NCBI RefSeq assembly: GCF_007641255.1
Contig: NZ_CP036259.1
Coordinates: forward strand, 2,480,001 to 2,544,000
DNA: 64,000 nucleotides
Direction: 5' to 3'
DNA from: Sporomusa termitida
GTDB lineage: Bacteria > Bacillota > Negativicutes > Sporomusales > Sporomusaceae
Shown: positions 53,033 to 61,975 of the stretch, piece by piece
Layout: each line of letters begins with the position of its first letter
Numbering within the stretch: the first letter of the stretch is position 1
Translations under genes and position numbers: made by a program
Notes under the pieces: generated by a model
The model's database searches: none
What the model was told of the DNA's origin: nothing
Seen by the model: the letters and a program-made list of their open reading frames with translations, nothing else

Positions 53033-53971
53033 TTATTTTTCCCCCAGTACCCGTACTTCCGGATGCAGTGTAATCCCAAACTGTTTATAAACCCCAGCCT
53101 GAACTTTACTGATAAGTGCCAGCACATCCTGGGCAGTAGCCCCGCCGGCATTGATAATAAAACCGGCATGTTTTGTCGAAACCTGCGCACCACCGATGCG
53201 GGTGCCTTTCAGCCCGGCCTGTTCAATCAGTGTCCCGGCAAAGTAACCCTGGGGCCGCTTAAACGTACTGCCGGCACTGGGCATTTCCAGCGGCTGCTTG
53301 CTTTCCCGCTTGCTGGTGTAGTCATCGAGCAGAACACGAATAGAGTTATCTTCTCCCTCAGCTAAACCCAGTTCCACTTCACAGACAAAACAGTCATTCT
53401 CCTGGAATACACTATGGCGATAACCGAAATTAAGCTCCTCCCGCGTAAAACGTCTGAGGTCACCATTGCCACAGACGGCGGTAACAGCCTGCACTACCTG
53501 GCTCATGTCACCGTCATAAGCGCCGGCATTCATAAATACCGCACCGCCGATACTGCCGGGAATACCGATAGCAAACTCAAAGCCGGCCAGATTATTGGCT
53601 GCTGCATATTTTGATACCTCTGCCAGCAGTGCACCGGCCCCGGCAAATAAGGTACTGCCGCTATGCCTGATATAGCCCATTTCCGGGCCAAATTTAACAA
53701 CAAGACCCCGGATTCCCCGGTCTAAAACCAATACATTGGAACCATTGCCAAGCACAGTAACAGGTATCGCATATTGTTTGGCCGTATCCAGCACAGCGGC
53801 CACTTCCTGGACAGTTGCCGGCAGCACCAGATAATCAGCAGGACCGCCGATCTTAAAGGTCGTGTGCTTGGACATAGGTTCATCAACCAGCAGCCTTTCC
53901 GGGGGAATAGCTTTTTCTAATTCGGCAGCAAACTCCACAGGCTTTCTCACCAACATCTCATTCTTTGCCAA
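53033..53971 (-). CDS. murB: UDP-N-acetylenolpyruvoylglucosamine reductase
   Basis: Protein of 312 aa. FAD-binding PCMH-type domain (TFKIGGPADYLVLP near 38, LGNGSNVLV near 75, GIPGSIGGAVFMNAGAY near 138), catalytic Ser region AGSTFKRP near 230. Type IIb-like MurB. It makes UDP-MurNAc for peptidoglycan. The start used is TTG 53971 with AAGGA nine bases before; an ATG at 53956 is the alternative. The start overlaps the ylbF-like gene end. Confidence 0.94.
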   Translation of the reverse strand: MAKNEMLVRKPVEFAAELEKAIPPERLLVDEPMSKHTTFKIGGPADYLVLPATVQEVAAVLDTAKQYAIPVTVLGNGSNVLVLDRGIRGLVVKFGPEMGYIRHSGSTLFAGAGALLAEVSKYAAANNLAGFEFAIGIPGSIGGAVFMNAGAYDGDMSQVVQAVTAVCGNGDLRRFTREELNFGYRHSVFQENDCFVCEVELGLAEGEDNSIRVLLDDYTSKRESKQPLEMPSAGSTFKRPQGYFAGTLIEQAGLKGTRIGGAQVSTKHAGFIINAGGATAQDVLALISKVQAGVYKQFGITLHPEVRVLGEK

Positions 53972-54308
53972 ATAAATCCATTCCTTCGGCTACCGCATCG
54001 CCAATTATTTTGTAAATATCAGCAGCAATTTGCTGAAAACGCATATGAGCATGGATAAAATCCCGGGCTTGCGGCTGCAAAACAATCAGTTCATACAGCT
54101 TTTGCAGTTCCGCTGACTTCGCCTGATCTTCAGGATTACCAGCCATTAAATCATATTCGGCAGCCAGCTTTTTTTGAAAAAACTCCTGCACCATTTTTTT
54201 ACCGGCCGCATCGCTGTCAAGCTGTTTTTTGGCAGATAAAAATGCCTGGTACTCCGCCGAGGTCCGCAACGCCCGGCCAAGCTCATGGGCTTTGTCATGT
54301 ACACTCAT
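53958..54308 (-). CDS. YlbF/YmcA-family regulator
   Basis: Protein of 116 aa from the ATG at 54308 (GGAGG upstream). All-helical, DKAHELGRALRTSAEYQAFLSAKK near the N-terminus is the family signature. In Bacillus YlbF and YmcA form the Y-complex that assists RNase Y and affects sporulation, competence and biofilm. No Fe-S Cys is present. It precedes and overlaps murB by 14 bases. Confidence 0.83.
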   Translation of the reverse strand: MSVHDKAHELGRALRTSAEYQAFLSAKKQLDSDAAGKKMVQEFFQKKLAAEYDLMAGNPEDQAKSAELQKLYELIVLQPQARDFIHAHMRFQQIAADIYKIIGDAVAEGMDLFGKE

Positions 54309-54367
54309 TACCAATTCCTCCAGTTATTCACCATCTATCTTATGCGTGAAATAATGTTCTTATACGA

Positions 54368-55231
54368 TTAAAAATCTTTTTTCAGCAACCCCTGATAAAA
54401 ATCCTGCATTGCTATAGCATCCCGGGCCTGGGTACCGGCGGACTCACAGATAATCCGCGGTGTATAACCCTGCTCGGCAACCACTGCCAGCAGTGGCTCA
54501 TGGGGCGGCCCGTAAGGATCGGCAAAAGTCCAGTGGCGTCGCTCGCCGGCTTTGGTAAACTCAATCCGGCTGAAATGGATGTGCAGGTTCCGGGCCGCCT
54601 CTGGCCCCAGGGTTTCGCCGATTTTATCAAATACAGCGGCAAACTCCTGCTTTGTCAGGTACCCCCCGCCGGTGACGGCATGTAAGTGACCGAAATCCAC
54701 GGCCGGCCTTACCCGCTTAGATAGCTTGCACAGTTCCAGCACTTCTGCAAGTGAGCCCAGTTGATTTTGTTTACCCATCGTTTCCGGCAGCAGGTAAGGC
54801 CCTGTTAGCCCCAGACGTTCAGCCTGATCCAGCACTTGTGCAAACAGGCGCTTAGCCCGTTCCATTGCCTGCCGCCGGTCGCCCCCTTTGCCCGGTCCCC
54901 CGATATGAAAAACAATCCGGTCGGCTCCCATCCATTCTGCTACTTCCAGTGACCGCAGAAAGTGGCGCAGGGTGTTGCCGGCAATGGTTTCATCCTCAGT
55001 AGCCAGACTTATATAATAAGGGGCATGAATACTAAGCTTAACACCATAGAGGACAGCTTGTTCCCCCACCCGTTCAGCCGTAGCCTGCCCAACATGTACC
55101 CCGCGGCTGCATTGGTACTCATAGGCTTGTAACGCCAGGCCGGCCAGCCAGACCGGCATATCAGCCGAAGCCTTGTACCCGGCCTCATAAAAAGCGTCAG
55201 GATTGCCGGCCGGACCAAATTGTGCAAACAT
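54368..55231 (-). CDS. endonuclease IV-like TIM-barrel protein
   Basis: Protein of 287 aa. Xylose-isomerase-like barrel with conserved metal-ligand segments: SIHAPYYI near 68, VFHIGGPGKGG near 107, LLPETMGK near 147, AVDFGHLHA near 180, HIHFSR near 217, and IICESAG near 265. This order matches endonuclease IV (AP endonuclease) homologs found in Clostridia. DNA repair is likely. It lies 23 bases after trmL and 59 before the ylbF-like gene. Confidence 0.8.
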   Translation of the reverse strand: MFAQFGPAGNPDAFYEAGYKASADMPVWLAGLALQAYEYQCSRGVHVGQATAERVGEQAVLYGVKLSIHAPYYISLATEDETIAGNTLRHFLRSLEVAEWMGADRIVFHIGGPGKGGDRRQAMERAKRLFAQVLDQAERLGLTGPYLLPETMGKQNQLGSLAEVLELCKLSKRVRPAVDFGHLHAVTGGGYLTKQEFAAVFDKIGETLGPEAARNLHIHFSRIEFTKAGERRHWTFADPYGPPHEPLLAVVAEQGYTPRIICESAGTQARDAIAMQDFYQGLLKKDF

Positions 55232-55254
55232 ACAATTCCCCTTCCTGCCGGGGC

Positions 55255-55713
55255 TTATCTAAGCCCCGCAAAACCTTGCTGACGAAGAGCTTCATAGACG
55301 ACAACGGCTACGGCGTTAGATAAATTCAACGACCTGGCCTCATCAAGCATCGGAATACGGATACAGTTTTCCGGATAAGCTGTCAGCAATGACGGCGGCA
55401 AACCTGCCGTTTCTTTGCCAAACACCAGCAAATCATCGGCCTGATACACAATCTCACTATGACACCTGTCGGCTTTGGTCGTATTAAAAAATATCCTGTG
55501 TCCGTGGTAACCTGTAAGTACCTCGCCAAAATTCTCGTGTACATGTACTTTGACCAAATGCCAATAGTCAAGCCCGGCCCGTTTCAAGTACCGGTCTTCC
55601 AGCGAAAATCCAAGCGGTTTCACCAAATGCAATTCACAGCCCGTAGCTGCGCATAATCTGGCTATATTACCGGTATTGCCGGGGATTTCCGGTTCTACCA
55701 GTACAATATGCAT
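55255..55713 (-). CDS. trmL: tRNA (cytidine/uridine-34-2'-O)-methyltransferase
   Basis: Protein of 152 aa from the ATG at 55713 (GAGGTG upstream). SPOUT fold with IVLVEPEIPGNTGNIARLCAATG at the N-terminus. The knotted C-terminus has FGKETAGLP, IPML and RSLNLSNAVAV. It methylates the wobble ribose of tRNA-Leu in relatives. First gene of a run with the endonuclease IV-like, ylbF-like and murB genes. Confidence 0.93.
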   Translation of the reverse strand: MHIVLVEPEIPGNTGNIARLCAATGCELHLVKPLGFSLEDRYLKRAGLDYWHLVKVHVHENFGEVLTGYHGHRIFFNTTKADRCHSEIVYQADDLLVFGKETAGLPPSLLTAYPENCIRIPMLDEARSLNLSNAVAVVVYEALRQQGFAGLR

Positions 55714-55810
55714 CAAAATCACCTCAGTTATACAGATTGCCCTGCCGGCCCTGGCTGCCACAAATCAGGGATTGCCAAAAGATCAAAGTAAGAACTATTC
55801 TACACAAAAA

Positions 55811-55841
55811 ATAAAAATCCTACCCGCACCAGGTAGGATTT
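55811..55841 (-). terminator. terminator after the dehydratase-activase module
   Basis: AAATCCTACC/GGTAGGATTT with a 7-base loop, followed on the minus strand by TTATTTTTTG. Confidence 0.85.
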
Positions 55842-55851
55842 ACAATTTGAA

Positions 55852-56919
55852 TCACAGCCGCCGCCGGTAATTAAGCAGATCAACAAAAGCTTCCAGACGG
55901 GTAACCACACCGGCTTCGGCCGACTGCTCGTCAAACGCCAGGGAGAGTACCGGAATCTCATGATCATTACTGGTTTGGTGTAAAATATTTTTGGCGATCA
56001 CCTCCGGCATACAGGTGAAGGGGAAAACATGCATAATACCGTCAAAGCCCTGCTTTGCCATTTCCACTGTCGCACCAATGCTTCTGAGGCCATGCCCGCC
56101 AACACCATGGCCAAGATAGGGTGCTGCCGCCGTGGCAATTTCATTATACCTGGCCAGATAAGGCTTGTTTCTTAACAAATGAGTACGGACATAATCAGTT
56201 AAAGACATCGTCCGGTGGACATGCACCCCCAGCCGTCCAAGCCGCTGTTCCAGGTCCAGATTTACAAAATTCTCCAGCATCACATAAATTTCACCTACCA
56301 ACCCAATCCGCAGCGGCACCTGCCCGTTTTTTTCAACCTGTAACAGCTTTTCCCGGTAAATATCACAAATGTCCGGCAATTCTCCCGGCTCTGAGGCCGC
56401 CTCGATTTCGGCGACCGCTTCCTGGTAAACCGTATCCGCTGTTCCCGGCAGCTTTTCCGTGGCCCGGACCTCGCGCACCATGTCCCCCAGCCTATCTAAA
56501 GTATTCATTTTAGCCCCGGCCAGCGTAAAAGCCCGGTACACCGACTTCACCCCGGCCTGGGGCGCCAGCTGCCGGATTGTTTTAATAACCTGCAAGACAT
56601 CAGGCTCAATCACTACCATCGTAAATTTATAGTTCAGTTCGGTAAGAATTTCCTGCTGGACCTGGGCGTAATACCCTAACCGGCAGGGACCAACACCGCC
56701 GCAGGTAACAATAGTGTCGGCACCGGCCTCCAGGGCTTCAATATAATTGCCTAAAGTGACCTTCAGCGGCAGGCAGGCTGTCTCCGGCGCATAGCGGGCG
56801 CCGGTTTCCACCGTTTTCTTGGTGATGGGCGGCGGCGCCATTACCTTAAGGCCAAGGGTACTTAACAGGCTCTTCAGCGTTATATACAGTGGACCCATAT
56901 GAGGAAAAGTGACAATCAT
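55852..56919 (-). CDS. acyl-CoA dehydratase activase-associated protein (DUF2229-type), second
   Basis: Protein of 355 aa. The ATG overlaps the previous gene stop (ATGA). It has ARYAPETACLPLKVTLGNYIEALEAGAD near 40 and CGGVGPCRLGYY near 72, then FPFTCMPEVIAKN near 300. These Cys positions recall the HgdB-like dehydratase subunits and the DUF2229 parts of large YjiL-type activases. It probably binds an Fe-S cluster. The substrate is not known. Together with the two preceding genes it looks like a split version of the single-chain family. Confidence 0.78.
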   Translation of the reverse strand: MIVTFPHMGPLYITLKSLLSTLGLKVMAPPPITKKTVETGARYAPETACLPLKVTLGNYIEALEAGADTIVTCGGVGPCRLGYYAQVQQEILTELNYKFTMVVIEPDVLQVIKTIRQLAPQAGVKSVYRAFTLAGAKMNTLDRLGDMVREVRATEKLPGTADTVYQEAVAEIEAASEPGELPDICDIYREKLLQVEKNGQVPLRIGLVGEIYVMLENFVNLDLEQRLGRLGVHVHRTMSLTDYVRTHLLRNKPYLARYNEIATAAAPYLGHGVGGHGLRSIGATVEMAKQGFDGIMHVFPFTCMPEVIAKNILHQTSNDHEIPVLSLAFDEQSAEAGVVTRLEAFVDLLNYRRRL

Positions 56920-57827
56920 CGGCGATTCCTCCGTTTGATCATATCGGTAAACGCCTCTAACCGGGTAAGAAAGCCAGCCTCTGCCGTATGCTCCTCGGTA
57001 TTGAGCAGCATAAACGGTATGTTGCCGGCCTCAGCTTTGCGCCTGATTATTTCGCTGATCATCGAATCCGGGCCGCAGCTAAAGGAAGTCATAAAAATCA
57101 GACCGTCAACTGCCCTTGCCGCAATAAGTGCCAGGGCAGTTCCCGCCAAATGGTGGCAATAGGACCAATAGATTTTTTTATTGAGATGAAGAGCGGCCAG
57201 TTGAGCCTGCCGCACCGGCACCTGCTCAGGTGTAATAACCGCCATCCCCATAGCGGTGAGTTTGTCTCTGGCATTCATGCTGATAAACTTATCCTGAATA
57301 AGATATGAGTGACCAATCAGGCCAATCCGTAAACCGTCAGACACGCTGCCGCCGATTACAGGCTGCTTTACACCAGCCTGCCGCCTGGCCCAATACCAGG
57401 CCCTAAGGCTGGCTATTTTTCCCTGACCCAGCCGGCAGCCAATACGGAGTATTGCCTCAGCTAAACTGCCCTGCCGCTGCCGGAGGCTGACATCTGTATC
57501 GATAACCTCCGGCAAATTGTTGATATTGCTCCGGATAATATCAGGCAAACCCATCATTTTGGGACAGGTATACATCTGACGGGCAACACTCACAATCCGT
57601 GGCACAAACAGACAATCGGCCTTACCTGCCAGACTGACGGTGTGACCGACATATACCTTCAGCGGCAGACAAACCTCACCCAGCACGCCGCCGGCAGTAA
57701 GCATGGCCTTCGTAGTTTCTTCGGAGACAATGACCCGGGCACCAAGGGCGGCAAAAAAGTTTTGCCACAGGTCGCCGTATTCATAATATAAAAGCCCGCG
57801 CGGTAAACCAATACGTAAAGGTTCCAA
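56916..57827 (-). CDS. acyl-CoA dehydratase activase-associated protein (DUF2229-type), first
   Basis: Protein of 303 aa starting at TTG 57827, two bases after the activase stop, with GGAGGAAT set exactly for it. MEPLRIGLPRGLLYYEYGDLW is the DUF2229 signature. GEVCLPLKVYVGH near 63, PKMMGLPDII and SFSCGPDSM near 255 hold conserved Cys and Pro. It is similar in design to the next gene, so the pair is a duplication. Likely Fe-S protein working with the activase. Confidence 0.8.
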   Translation of the reverse strand: MEPLRIGLPRGLLYYEYGDLWQNFFAALGARVIVSEETTKAMLTAGGVLGEVCLPLKVYVGHTVSLAGKADCLFVPRIVSVARQMYTCPKMMGLPDIIRSNINNLPEVIDTDVSLRQRQGSLAEAILRIGCRLGQGKIASLRAWYWARRQAGVKQPVIGGSVSDGLRIGLIGHSYLIQDKFISMNARDKLTAMGMAVITPEQVPVRQAQLAALHLNKKIYWSYCHHLAGTALALIAARAVDGLIFMTSFSCGPDSMISEIIRRKAEAGNIPFMLLNTEEHTAEAGFLTRLEAFTDMIKRRNRR

Positions 57828-57829
57828 AA

Positions 57830-58810
57830 CTATTCCTCCTGACAGTGCTTGTAACCCCATTTGCCGCAGCGATCGCCCCAGCGCGCGGCCAGCTGATCAT
57901 TCCGGCTGATTTCAACAACCTCACACATATTGGGACAGCCGTCACACTCAAAGCTGCGCGGCAGATAGATATCATCAATAACCGCAAAGCCCCGGAAGGC
58001 GGTTGAGTTGCCGGCTGTAGCTTCCTGCGCCAGCAGGGCGGCGCCAATCGCCCCCATGACATTGTAATAAGGCGGGATAATAACCTGACACCTTAATACC
58101 TCTTCAAAGGCCCGCTTCATTCCCTGGTTGGCTGCGACGCCCCCCTGAAACAGCACAGGCCCTTTAATATCTTTGCCTTTGCCGACATTATTGACATAAT
58201 TGCGAGCCAAGGCCTGGCATAACCCGTTAACTATGTCACAGATCTGATGGCCGGCCTGCTGTTTATGAATCATATCCGATTCGGCAAAAACAGCGCAGCG
58301 CCCGGCAACTCTGACCGGAGTTGTTGATGCCATTGCTTTGCCGCCGAATTCTTCTATTGACAGATTCAGCCTTGCGGCCTGTTGATCAAGAAAAGAGCCT
58401 GTCCCCGCTGCACAAACCGTGTTCATCGCAAAATCAATAACAATACCATTACGAATAATAATCAGCTTGGAATCCTGCCCGCCAATCTCAACTACGGTTT
58501 TCACATCAGGTGTAACATGCATAGCGGCAACGGCATGAGCTGTGATCTCGTTTTTTACAACATCGGCCCCCACCATGATCCCGGCCAGCTGCCGGCCGCT
58601 GCCGGTTGTGCCGATCGCCTGAACCGTAAGGCCCGGGTTGCGCTCTTTTATTGTCTTAAGCCCCTGCTGGATAGCCGCAATCGGCTGTCCCTGGGTTCTT
58701 ACATAAAGAGTATCAAATACCTGGCCGCTGGTGTCTAATACGGCAATATTCGTACTCACCGAGCCAACATCGATGCCCATGTAGCAGGCCAAATGCTGCT
58801 GCAAAACCAT
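57830..58810 (-). CDS. acyl-CoA dehydratase activase (BadF/HgdC-type ATPase)
   Basis: Protein of 326 aa. ASKHA fold: GIDVGSVSTNIAVLD near 13, GTTGSGRQL near 67, EIGGQDSK near 110, CAAGTGSFLDQQAARL near 132. In HgdC relatives two Cys (here in NTVCAAGT and VAGRCAVF) hold a 4Fe-4S cluster between subunits. The C-terminus has an extra CDGCPNMCEV motif. It drives ATP-dependent single-electron reduction of a dehydratase. The start may be TTG 58804, better spaced from GGGGGG than ATG 58810. Confidence 0.87.
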   Translation of the reverse strand: MVLQQHLACYMGIDVGSVSTNIAVLDTSGQVFDTLYVRTQGQPIAAIQQGLKTIKERNPGLTVQAIGTTGSGRQLAGIMVGADVVKNEITAHAVAAMHVTPDVKTVVEIGGQDSKLIIIRNGIVIDFAMNTVCAAGTGSFLDQQAARLNLSIEEFGGKAMASTTPVRVAGRCAVFAESDMIHKQQAGHQICDIVNGLCQALARNYVNNVGKGKDIKGPVLFQGGVAANQGMKRAFEEVLRCQVIIPPYYNVMGAIGAALLAQEATAGNSTAFRGFAVIDDIYLPRSFECDGCPNMCEVVEISRNDQLAARWGDRCGKWGYKHCQEE

Positions 58811-58936
58811 CCCCCCGTTCCATTGGTATACATTGGTATTATGACCTGCAAAAGGAAAGATATACTTAGGCCGCCGGCATCATACACATTATAGTGAAGA
58901 CAGCAGTAATACAAAGCTGCAAAAAGGAGGTTGCAA

Positions 58937-60034
58937 ATGGCGGAGGCAAAGATTAGGCACATGTTTCCCGGCGGTAATACCCCGCAGGGGTTTTTCTCCT
59001 ACTACGGGCATATAATTGCTGCCGACGCAGTGCGGATTTTTTTACTGAAAGGCGGACCTGGCACCGGTAAATCAACGTTTATGAAAAGAATCAGTCAGGC
59101 ACTGACCGGACAAGGGTTTGCGGTTGAACACCATCACTGTTCCAGTGATCCCGCTTCTTTGGATGGTCTGGTTATACCGGCGCTGAACATCGCCCTTATC
59201 GACGGCACGGCGCCCCATATTGTTGACCCCAGGTACCCGGGCTGTGTTGATGAAATCCTTAACCTGGGCGAATTTTGGCTGGAAAGCAGCCTGGTGAATA
59301 ATAAATCAGCTATCCTGGCCTGTACTAAGGAAATCAGCAGGTATTTCCAGCATGCCTACGGGATGCTGCAAGCCGCCAAAGCGGTATATGACGACTGGGA
59401 GGCCGCAAACTGCGAGGCAATGGACTATACGCAGGCCAACTGGAAAGCAGCAGAGCTTATTGAAACACTGTTTGCCGGTGTAACCACTGCCGGCAACGGC
59501 AAAAATCGCAAATTATTCGCTTCTGCCATCACCCCGGACGGTCCGGTAAATTATATTGATTCTATTACCTCCGGTCTGGCAAACCGCTATGTCCTGACAG
59601 GGCCTCCCGGTACCGGCAAAGCCACCCTGCTGGCCAAGGTGGCCGCTGCCGCCAGCGTGAAGGGGCTGGATATCGAAACCTATCACTGCCCGCTTGATCC
59701 GCTGAAAGTGGAACATATCGTCATCCCGGCGCTGCATACCGCGCTGATTACCTCTGTCCCGCCTCATAATCATTCCCCCCGCGGTACCACGGCCATTATC
59801 GACATGACTGACTGCCTGGACCGGGAGCTCATTCAGAAGGCAGAGCCTGTCACCGATTATGACCGCACTGCCTTCTGGGAGCTGTTCGGCAAAGCCGGGG
59901 CCTATATCAAAGAGGCGAAGAAACTCCATGACCGGCTGGAAGGTTATTATGTGCCCAATATTAATTTTAACGGCATTGATGCCCTGTACGACAGGACACT
60001 GGCCAGGATACTGGCGTACGCCGGCCGGGAATAA
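58937..60034 (+). CDS. duplicated P-loop ATPase (PRK06851-like)
   Basis: Protein of 365 aa from the ATG at 58937, GGAGG six bases before. Two tandem nucleotide-binding halves: GGPGTGKST at 39-47 and GPPGTGKAT at 222-230. Each half continues with the same pattern, HHCSSDP..VIPALNIALIDG near 66-90 and YHCPLDP..VIPALHTALI near 250-275, so an internal duplication is plain. The family is conserved in spore-formers and clostridia but uncharacterised. It is divergent from the dehydratase-activase module. Confidence 0.8.
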   Translation: MAEAKIRHMFPGGNTPQGFFSYYGHIIAADAVRIFLLKGGPGTGKSTFMKRISQALTGQGFAVEHHHCSSDPASLDGLVIPALNIALIDGTAPHIVDPRYPGCVDEILNLGEFWLESSLVNNKSAILACTKEISRYFQHAYGMLQAAKAVYDDWEAANCEAMDYTQANWKAAELIETLFAGVTTAGNGKNRKLFASAITPDGPVNYIDSITSGLANRYVLTGPPGTGKATLLAKVAAAASVKGLDIETYHCPLDPLKVEHIVIPALHTALITSVPPHNHSPRGTTAIIDMTDCLDRELIQKAEPVTDYDRTAFWELFGKAGAYIKEAKKLHDRLEGYYVPNINFNGIDALYDRTLARILAYAGRE

Positions 60035-60090
60035 CTAAGGTTGCCGGAAATATTGTAAAATAGATCATATTCATTTCTCGCCAAATCATG

Positions 60091-60096
60091 TATAAT
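60091..60096 (+). promoter_or_regulatory. -10 element upstream of the TM1266-hydG operon
   Basis: TATAAT; the -35 at the right distance is poor (TATTCA). The 120-base leader that follows has GC-rich hairpins (CTGGCGG/CCGC.., CTGAGGC/GCTCAG) that match no riboswitch class I know. Confidence 0.5.
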
Positions 60097-60217
60097 AGGA
60101 ATAAGACTATGGTCTGAGGCCTGGCGGTCAACCGCTCTGCCAAGGATACTAAAATTATGTCGCCAGTCTAAAAGCAAGGGCTGAGGCCTACGCTCAGGAA
60201 GAGGGAGGGAACAACAC

Positions 60218-60499
60218 ATGGCTAAACGTATTGGCGTAATCGGCATCGTAATCGATGATCCCCGCTGTATAGTTGACAAAATCAACAGCATTCTTAGCGA
60301 TTACGGCAAAATTATTATTGGCCGTATGGGTATTCCCCGGCATGATACAGAGGTCAGCGTTATTGCCCTCATTATTGAGGGTACCACCGATGAAGTGGGT
60401 GCGCTTACCGGCAAACTTGGCAACCTTCCCGGCGTTACTGTCAAATCGGCCCTTACTGCCAGAGAAGCGGCAGCTAAAGGGGAGAAAAAAAATGATTGA
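60218..60499 (+). CDS. TM1266-like [FeFe]-hydrogenase system regulator
   Basis: Protein of 93 aa with an ACT-like ferredoxin fold: RIGVIGIVIDDPRCIVDKINSIL near the N-terminus and IIIGRMGIPRHDTEVSVIALIIEG in the middle. The family sits beside hydrogenase maturases and is annotated as iron-only hydrogenase system regulator. GAGGGAGGG precedes the ATG, and the stop overlaps the hydG start by 8 bases. Confidence 0.88.
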   Translation: MAKRIGVIGIVIDDPRCIVDKINSILSDYGKIIIGRMGIPRHDTEVSVIALIIEGTTDEVGALTGKLGNLPGVTVKSALTAREAAAKGEKKND

Positions 60500-61925
60500 C
60501 AACGCGCAACGTACCTCAGATGCATTTATTGATGAGCCTTTAATTTATCAACTGCTGGCTGAGGCGAAAACAAAATCCCGGGATAAGGAATATGTCCGGG
60601 CCATTATTACCAAGGCGCGCCAATATCACGGCTTATCGGCCGCTGAAGTCGCGGTTCTGCTTGAGGTAACTGATGCGGATTTACAAACTGAAATGTTCGC
60701 CGCCGCCGCCGATGTCAAGCAGGCCATCTATGGCACGCGGATTGTATTATTTGCCCCGCTCTACATTTCCAGTCACTGTATTAATAACTGTACTTACTGC
60801 GGTTACCGGGCCGGCAATGCCGCCCAGCTGCGCCGCCGGCTGACCCTTGACGAAATCAAAGAAGAGGTTGAAATCCTTGAATCAATGGGCCATAAGCGCC
60901 TGGCTGTCGAGGCGGGTGAAGACCCGGTCAACTGTACCATCAACTACGTAGTTGATGCGATCCGTCAGATTTACAGCATAAAAGACGGGAACGGCAGTAT
61001 TCGCCGCGCCAATGTAAATATCGCCGCCACTACTGTTGAAGAATACCGTAAACTAAAAGAAGTGGAAATCGGCACCTATATCCTCTTTCAGGAGACCTAC
61101 CACCGTTCCACTTATGCCGCGCTGCACCCCACCGGCCCCAAACGCGACTATAACTGGCATACCACGGCTATGGACCGGGCCATGGAGGCAGGCATTGACG
61201 ATGTCGGCATTGGGGTGCTCTATGGCCTGTATGATCACAAGTTTGAAACGGTGGCGATGTTCCTGCATGCCGAACATCTTGACAAGACCCGGGGCGTTGG
61301 CCCCCATACCATCTCGGTGCCCCGCATACGCCCGGCCAGCGGCATGGACCTGACTAAGTTTCCCTACTTAGTCAGTGATGAGGATTTTAAAAAGATTGTC
61401 GCCATTATCCGGCTGGCAGTCCCTTATACAGGTATGATTTTATCCACCCGTGAATCTTCTGCGCTTAGAGATGAGCTGATCAGATATGGTGTATCCCAGA
61501 TTAGTGCCGGTTCCTGTACTGGTGTCGGCGGCTACCATCAGGTCTATAAAGAGCGGGAAACGAATGCCCCGGCCAAAGGTCTCCAGTTTGAGACTGGTGA
61601 TAACCGTTCGCCTGAGGAAATTATCAGCATGCTCTGCGAGCAGGGTTTTATCCCCAGTTACTGCACAGCCTGCTACCGCCAGGGCCGTACGGGTGACAGA
61701 TTTATGAGCCTTGCCAAAAGCGGCGAAATCCAAAATGTCTGTTTACCTAACGCCCTGTTAACATTTAAAGAATATCTCCTCGATTACGCCGCCCCTGCTG
61801 TCAGGGAGATTGGCGAAGCCACTATTCATAAACACCTCACCGCAATACCGGCGGCAGCCACCAGAGAAGCCACGGCCCTTCGTTTAAAAGAAATCGAAGC
61901 AGGTACGCGAGATCTGTATTTTTAA
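60492..61925 (+). CDS. hydG: [FeFe]-hydrogenase H-cluster maturase HydG
   Basis: Protein of 477 aa from the ATG at 60492 (GGGGAG upstream). Radical SAM motif CINNCTYC (C-x3-C-x2-C, near 96-103). The C-terminal auxiliary cluster motif C-x2-C-x22-C is in CTACYRQGRTGDRF near 395. It splits tyrosine to give the CO and CN ligands of the H-cluster. HydE, HydF and a hydrogenase must be elsewhere, as none is in the window. Confidence 0.95.
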   Translation: MIDNAQRTSDAFIDEPLIYQLLAEAKTKSRDKEYVRAIITKARQYHGLSAAEVAVLLEVTDADLQTEMFAAAADVKQAIYGTRIVLFAPLYISSHCINNCTYCGYRAGNAAQLRRRLTLDEIKEEVEILESMGHKRLAVEAGEDPVNCTINYVVDAIRQIYSIKDGNGSIRRANVNIAATTVEEYRKLKEVEIGTYILFQETYHRSTYAALHPTGPKRDYNWHTTAMDRAMEAGIDDVGIGVLYGLYDHKFETVAMFLHAEHLDKTRGVGPHTISVPRIRPASGMDLTKFPYLVSDEDFKKIVAIIRLAVPYTGMILSTRESSALRDELIRYGVSQISAGSCTGVGGYHQVYKERETNAPAKGLQFETGDNRSPEEIISMLCEQGFIPSYCTACYRQGRTGDRFMSLAKSGEIQNVCLPNALLTFKEYLLDYAAPAVREIGEATIHKHLTAIPAAATREATALRLKEIEAGTRDLYF

Positions 61926-61934
61926 GTAATAAAT

Positions 61935-61971
61935 AAAAGAAGCTTTACGGAACTTCCGTAAGCTTCTTTTT
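61935..61971. terminator. bidirectional terminator between hydG and tyrA
   Basis: AAAGAAGCTTTACGGAA pairs with TTCCGTAAGCTTCTTT (one bulged T), with T5 in the hydG direction and A-rich sequence opposite. Confidence 0.9.
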
Positions 61972-61975
61972 ATTA

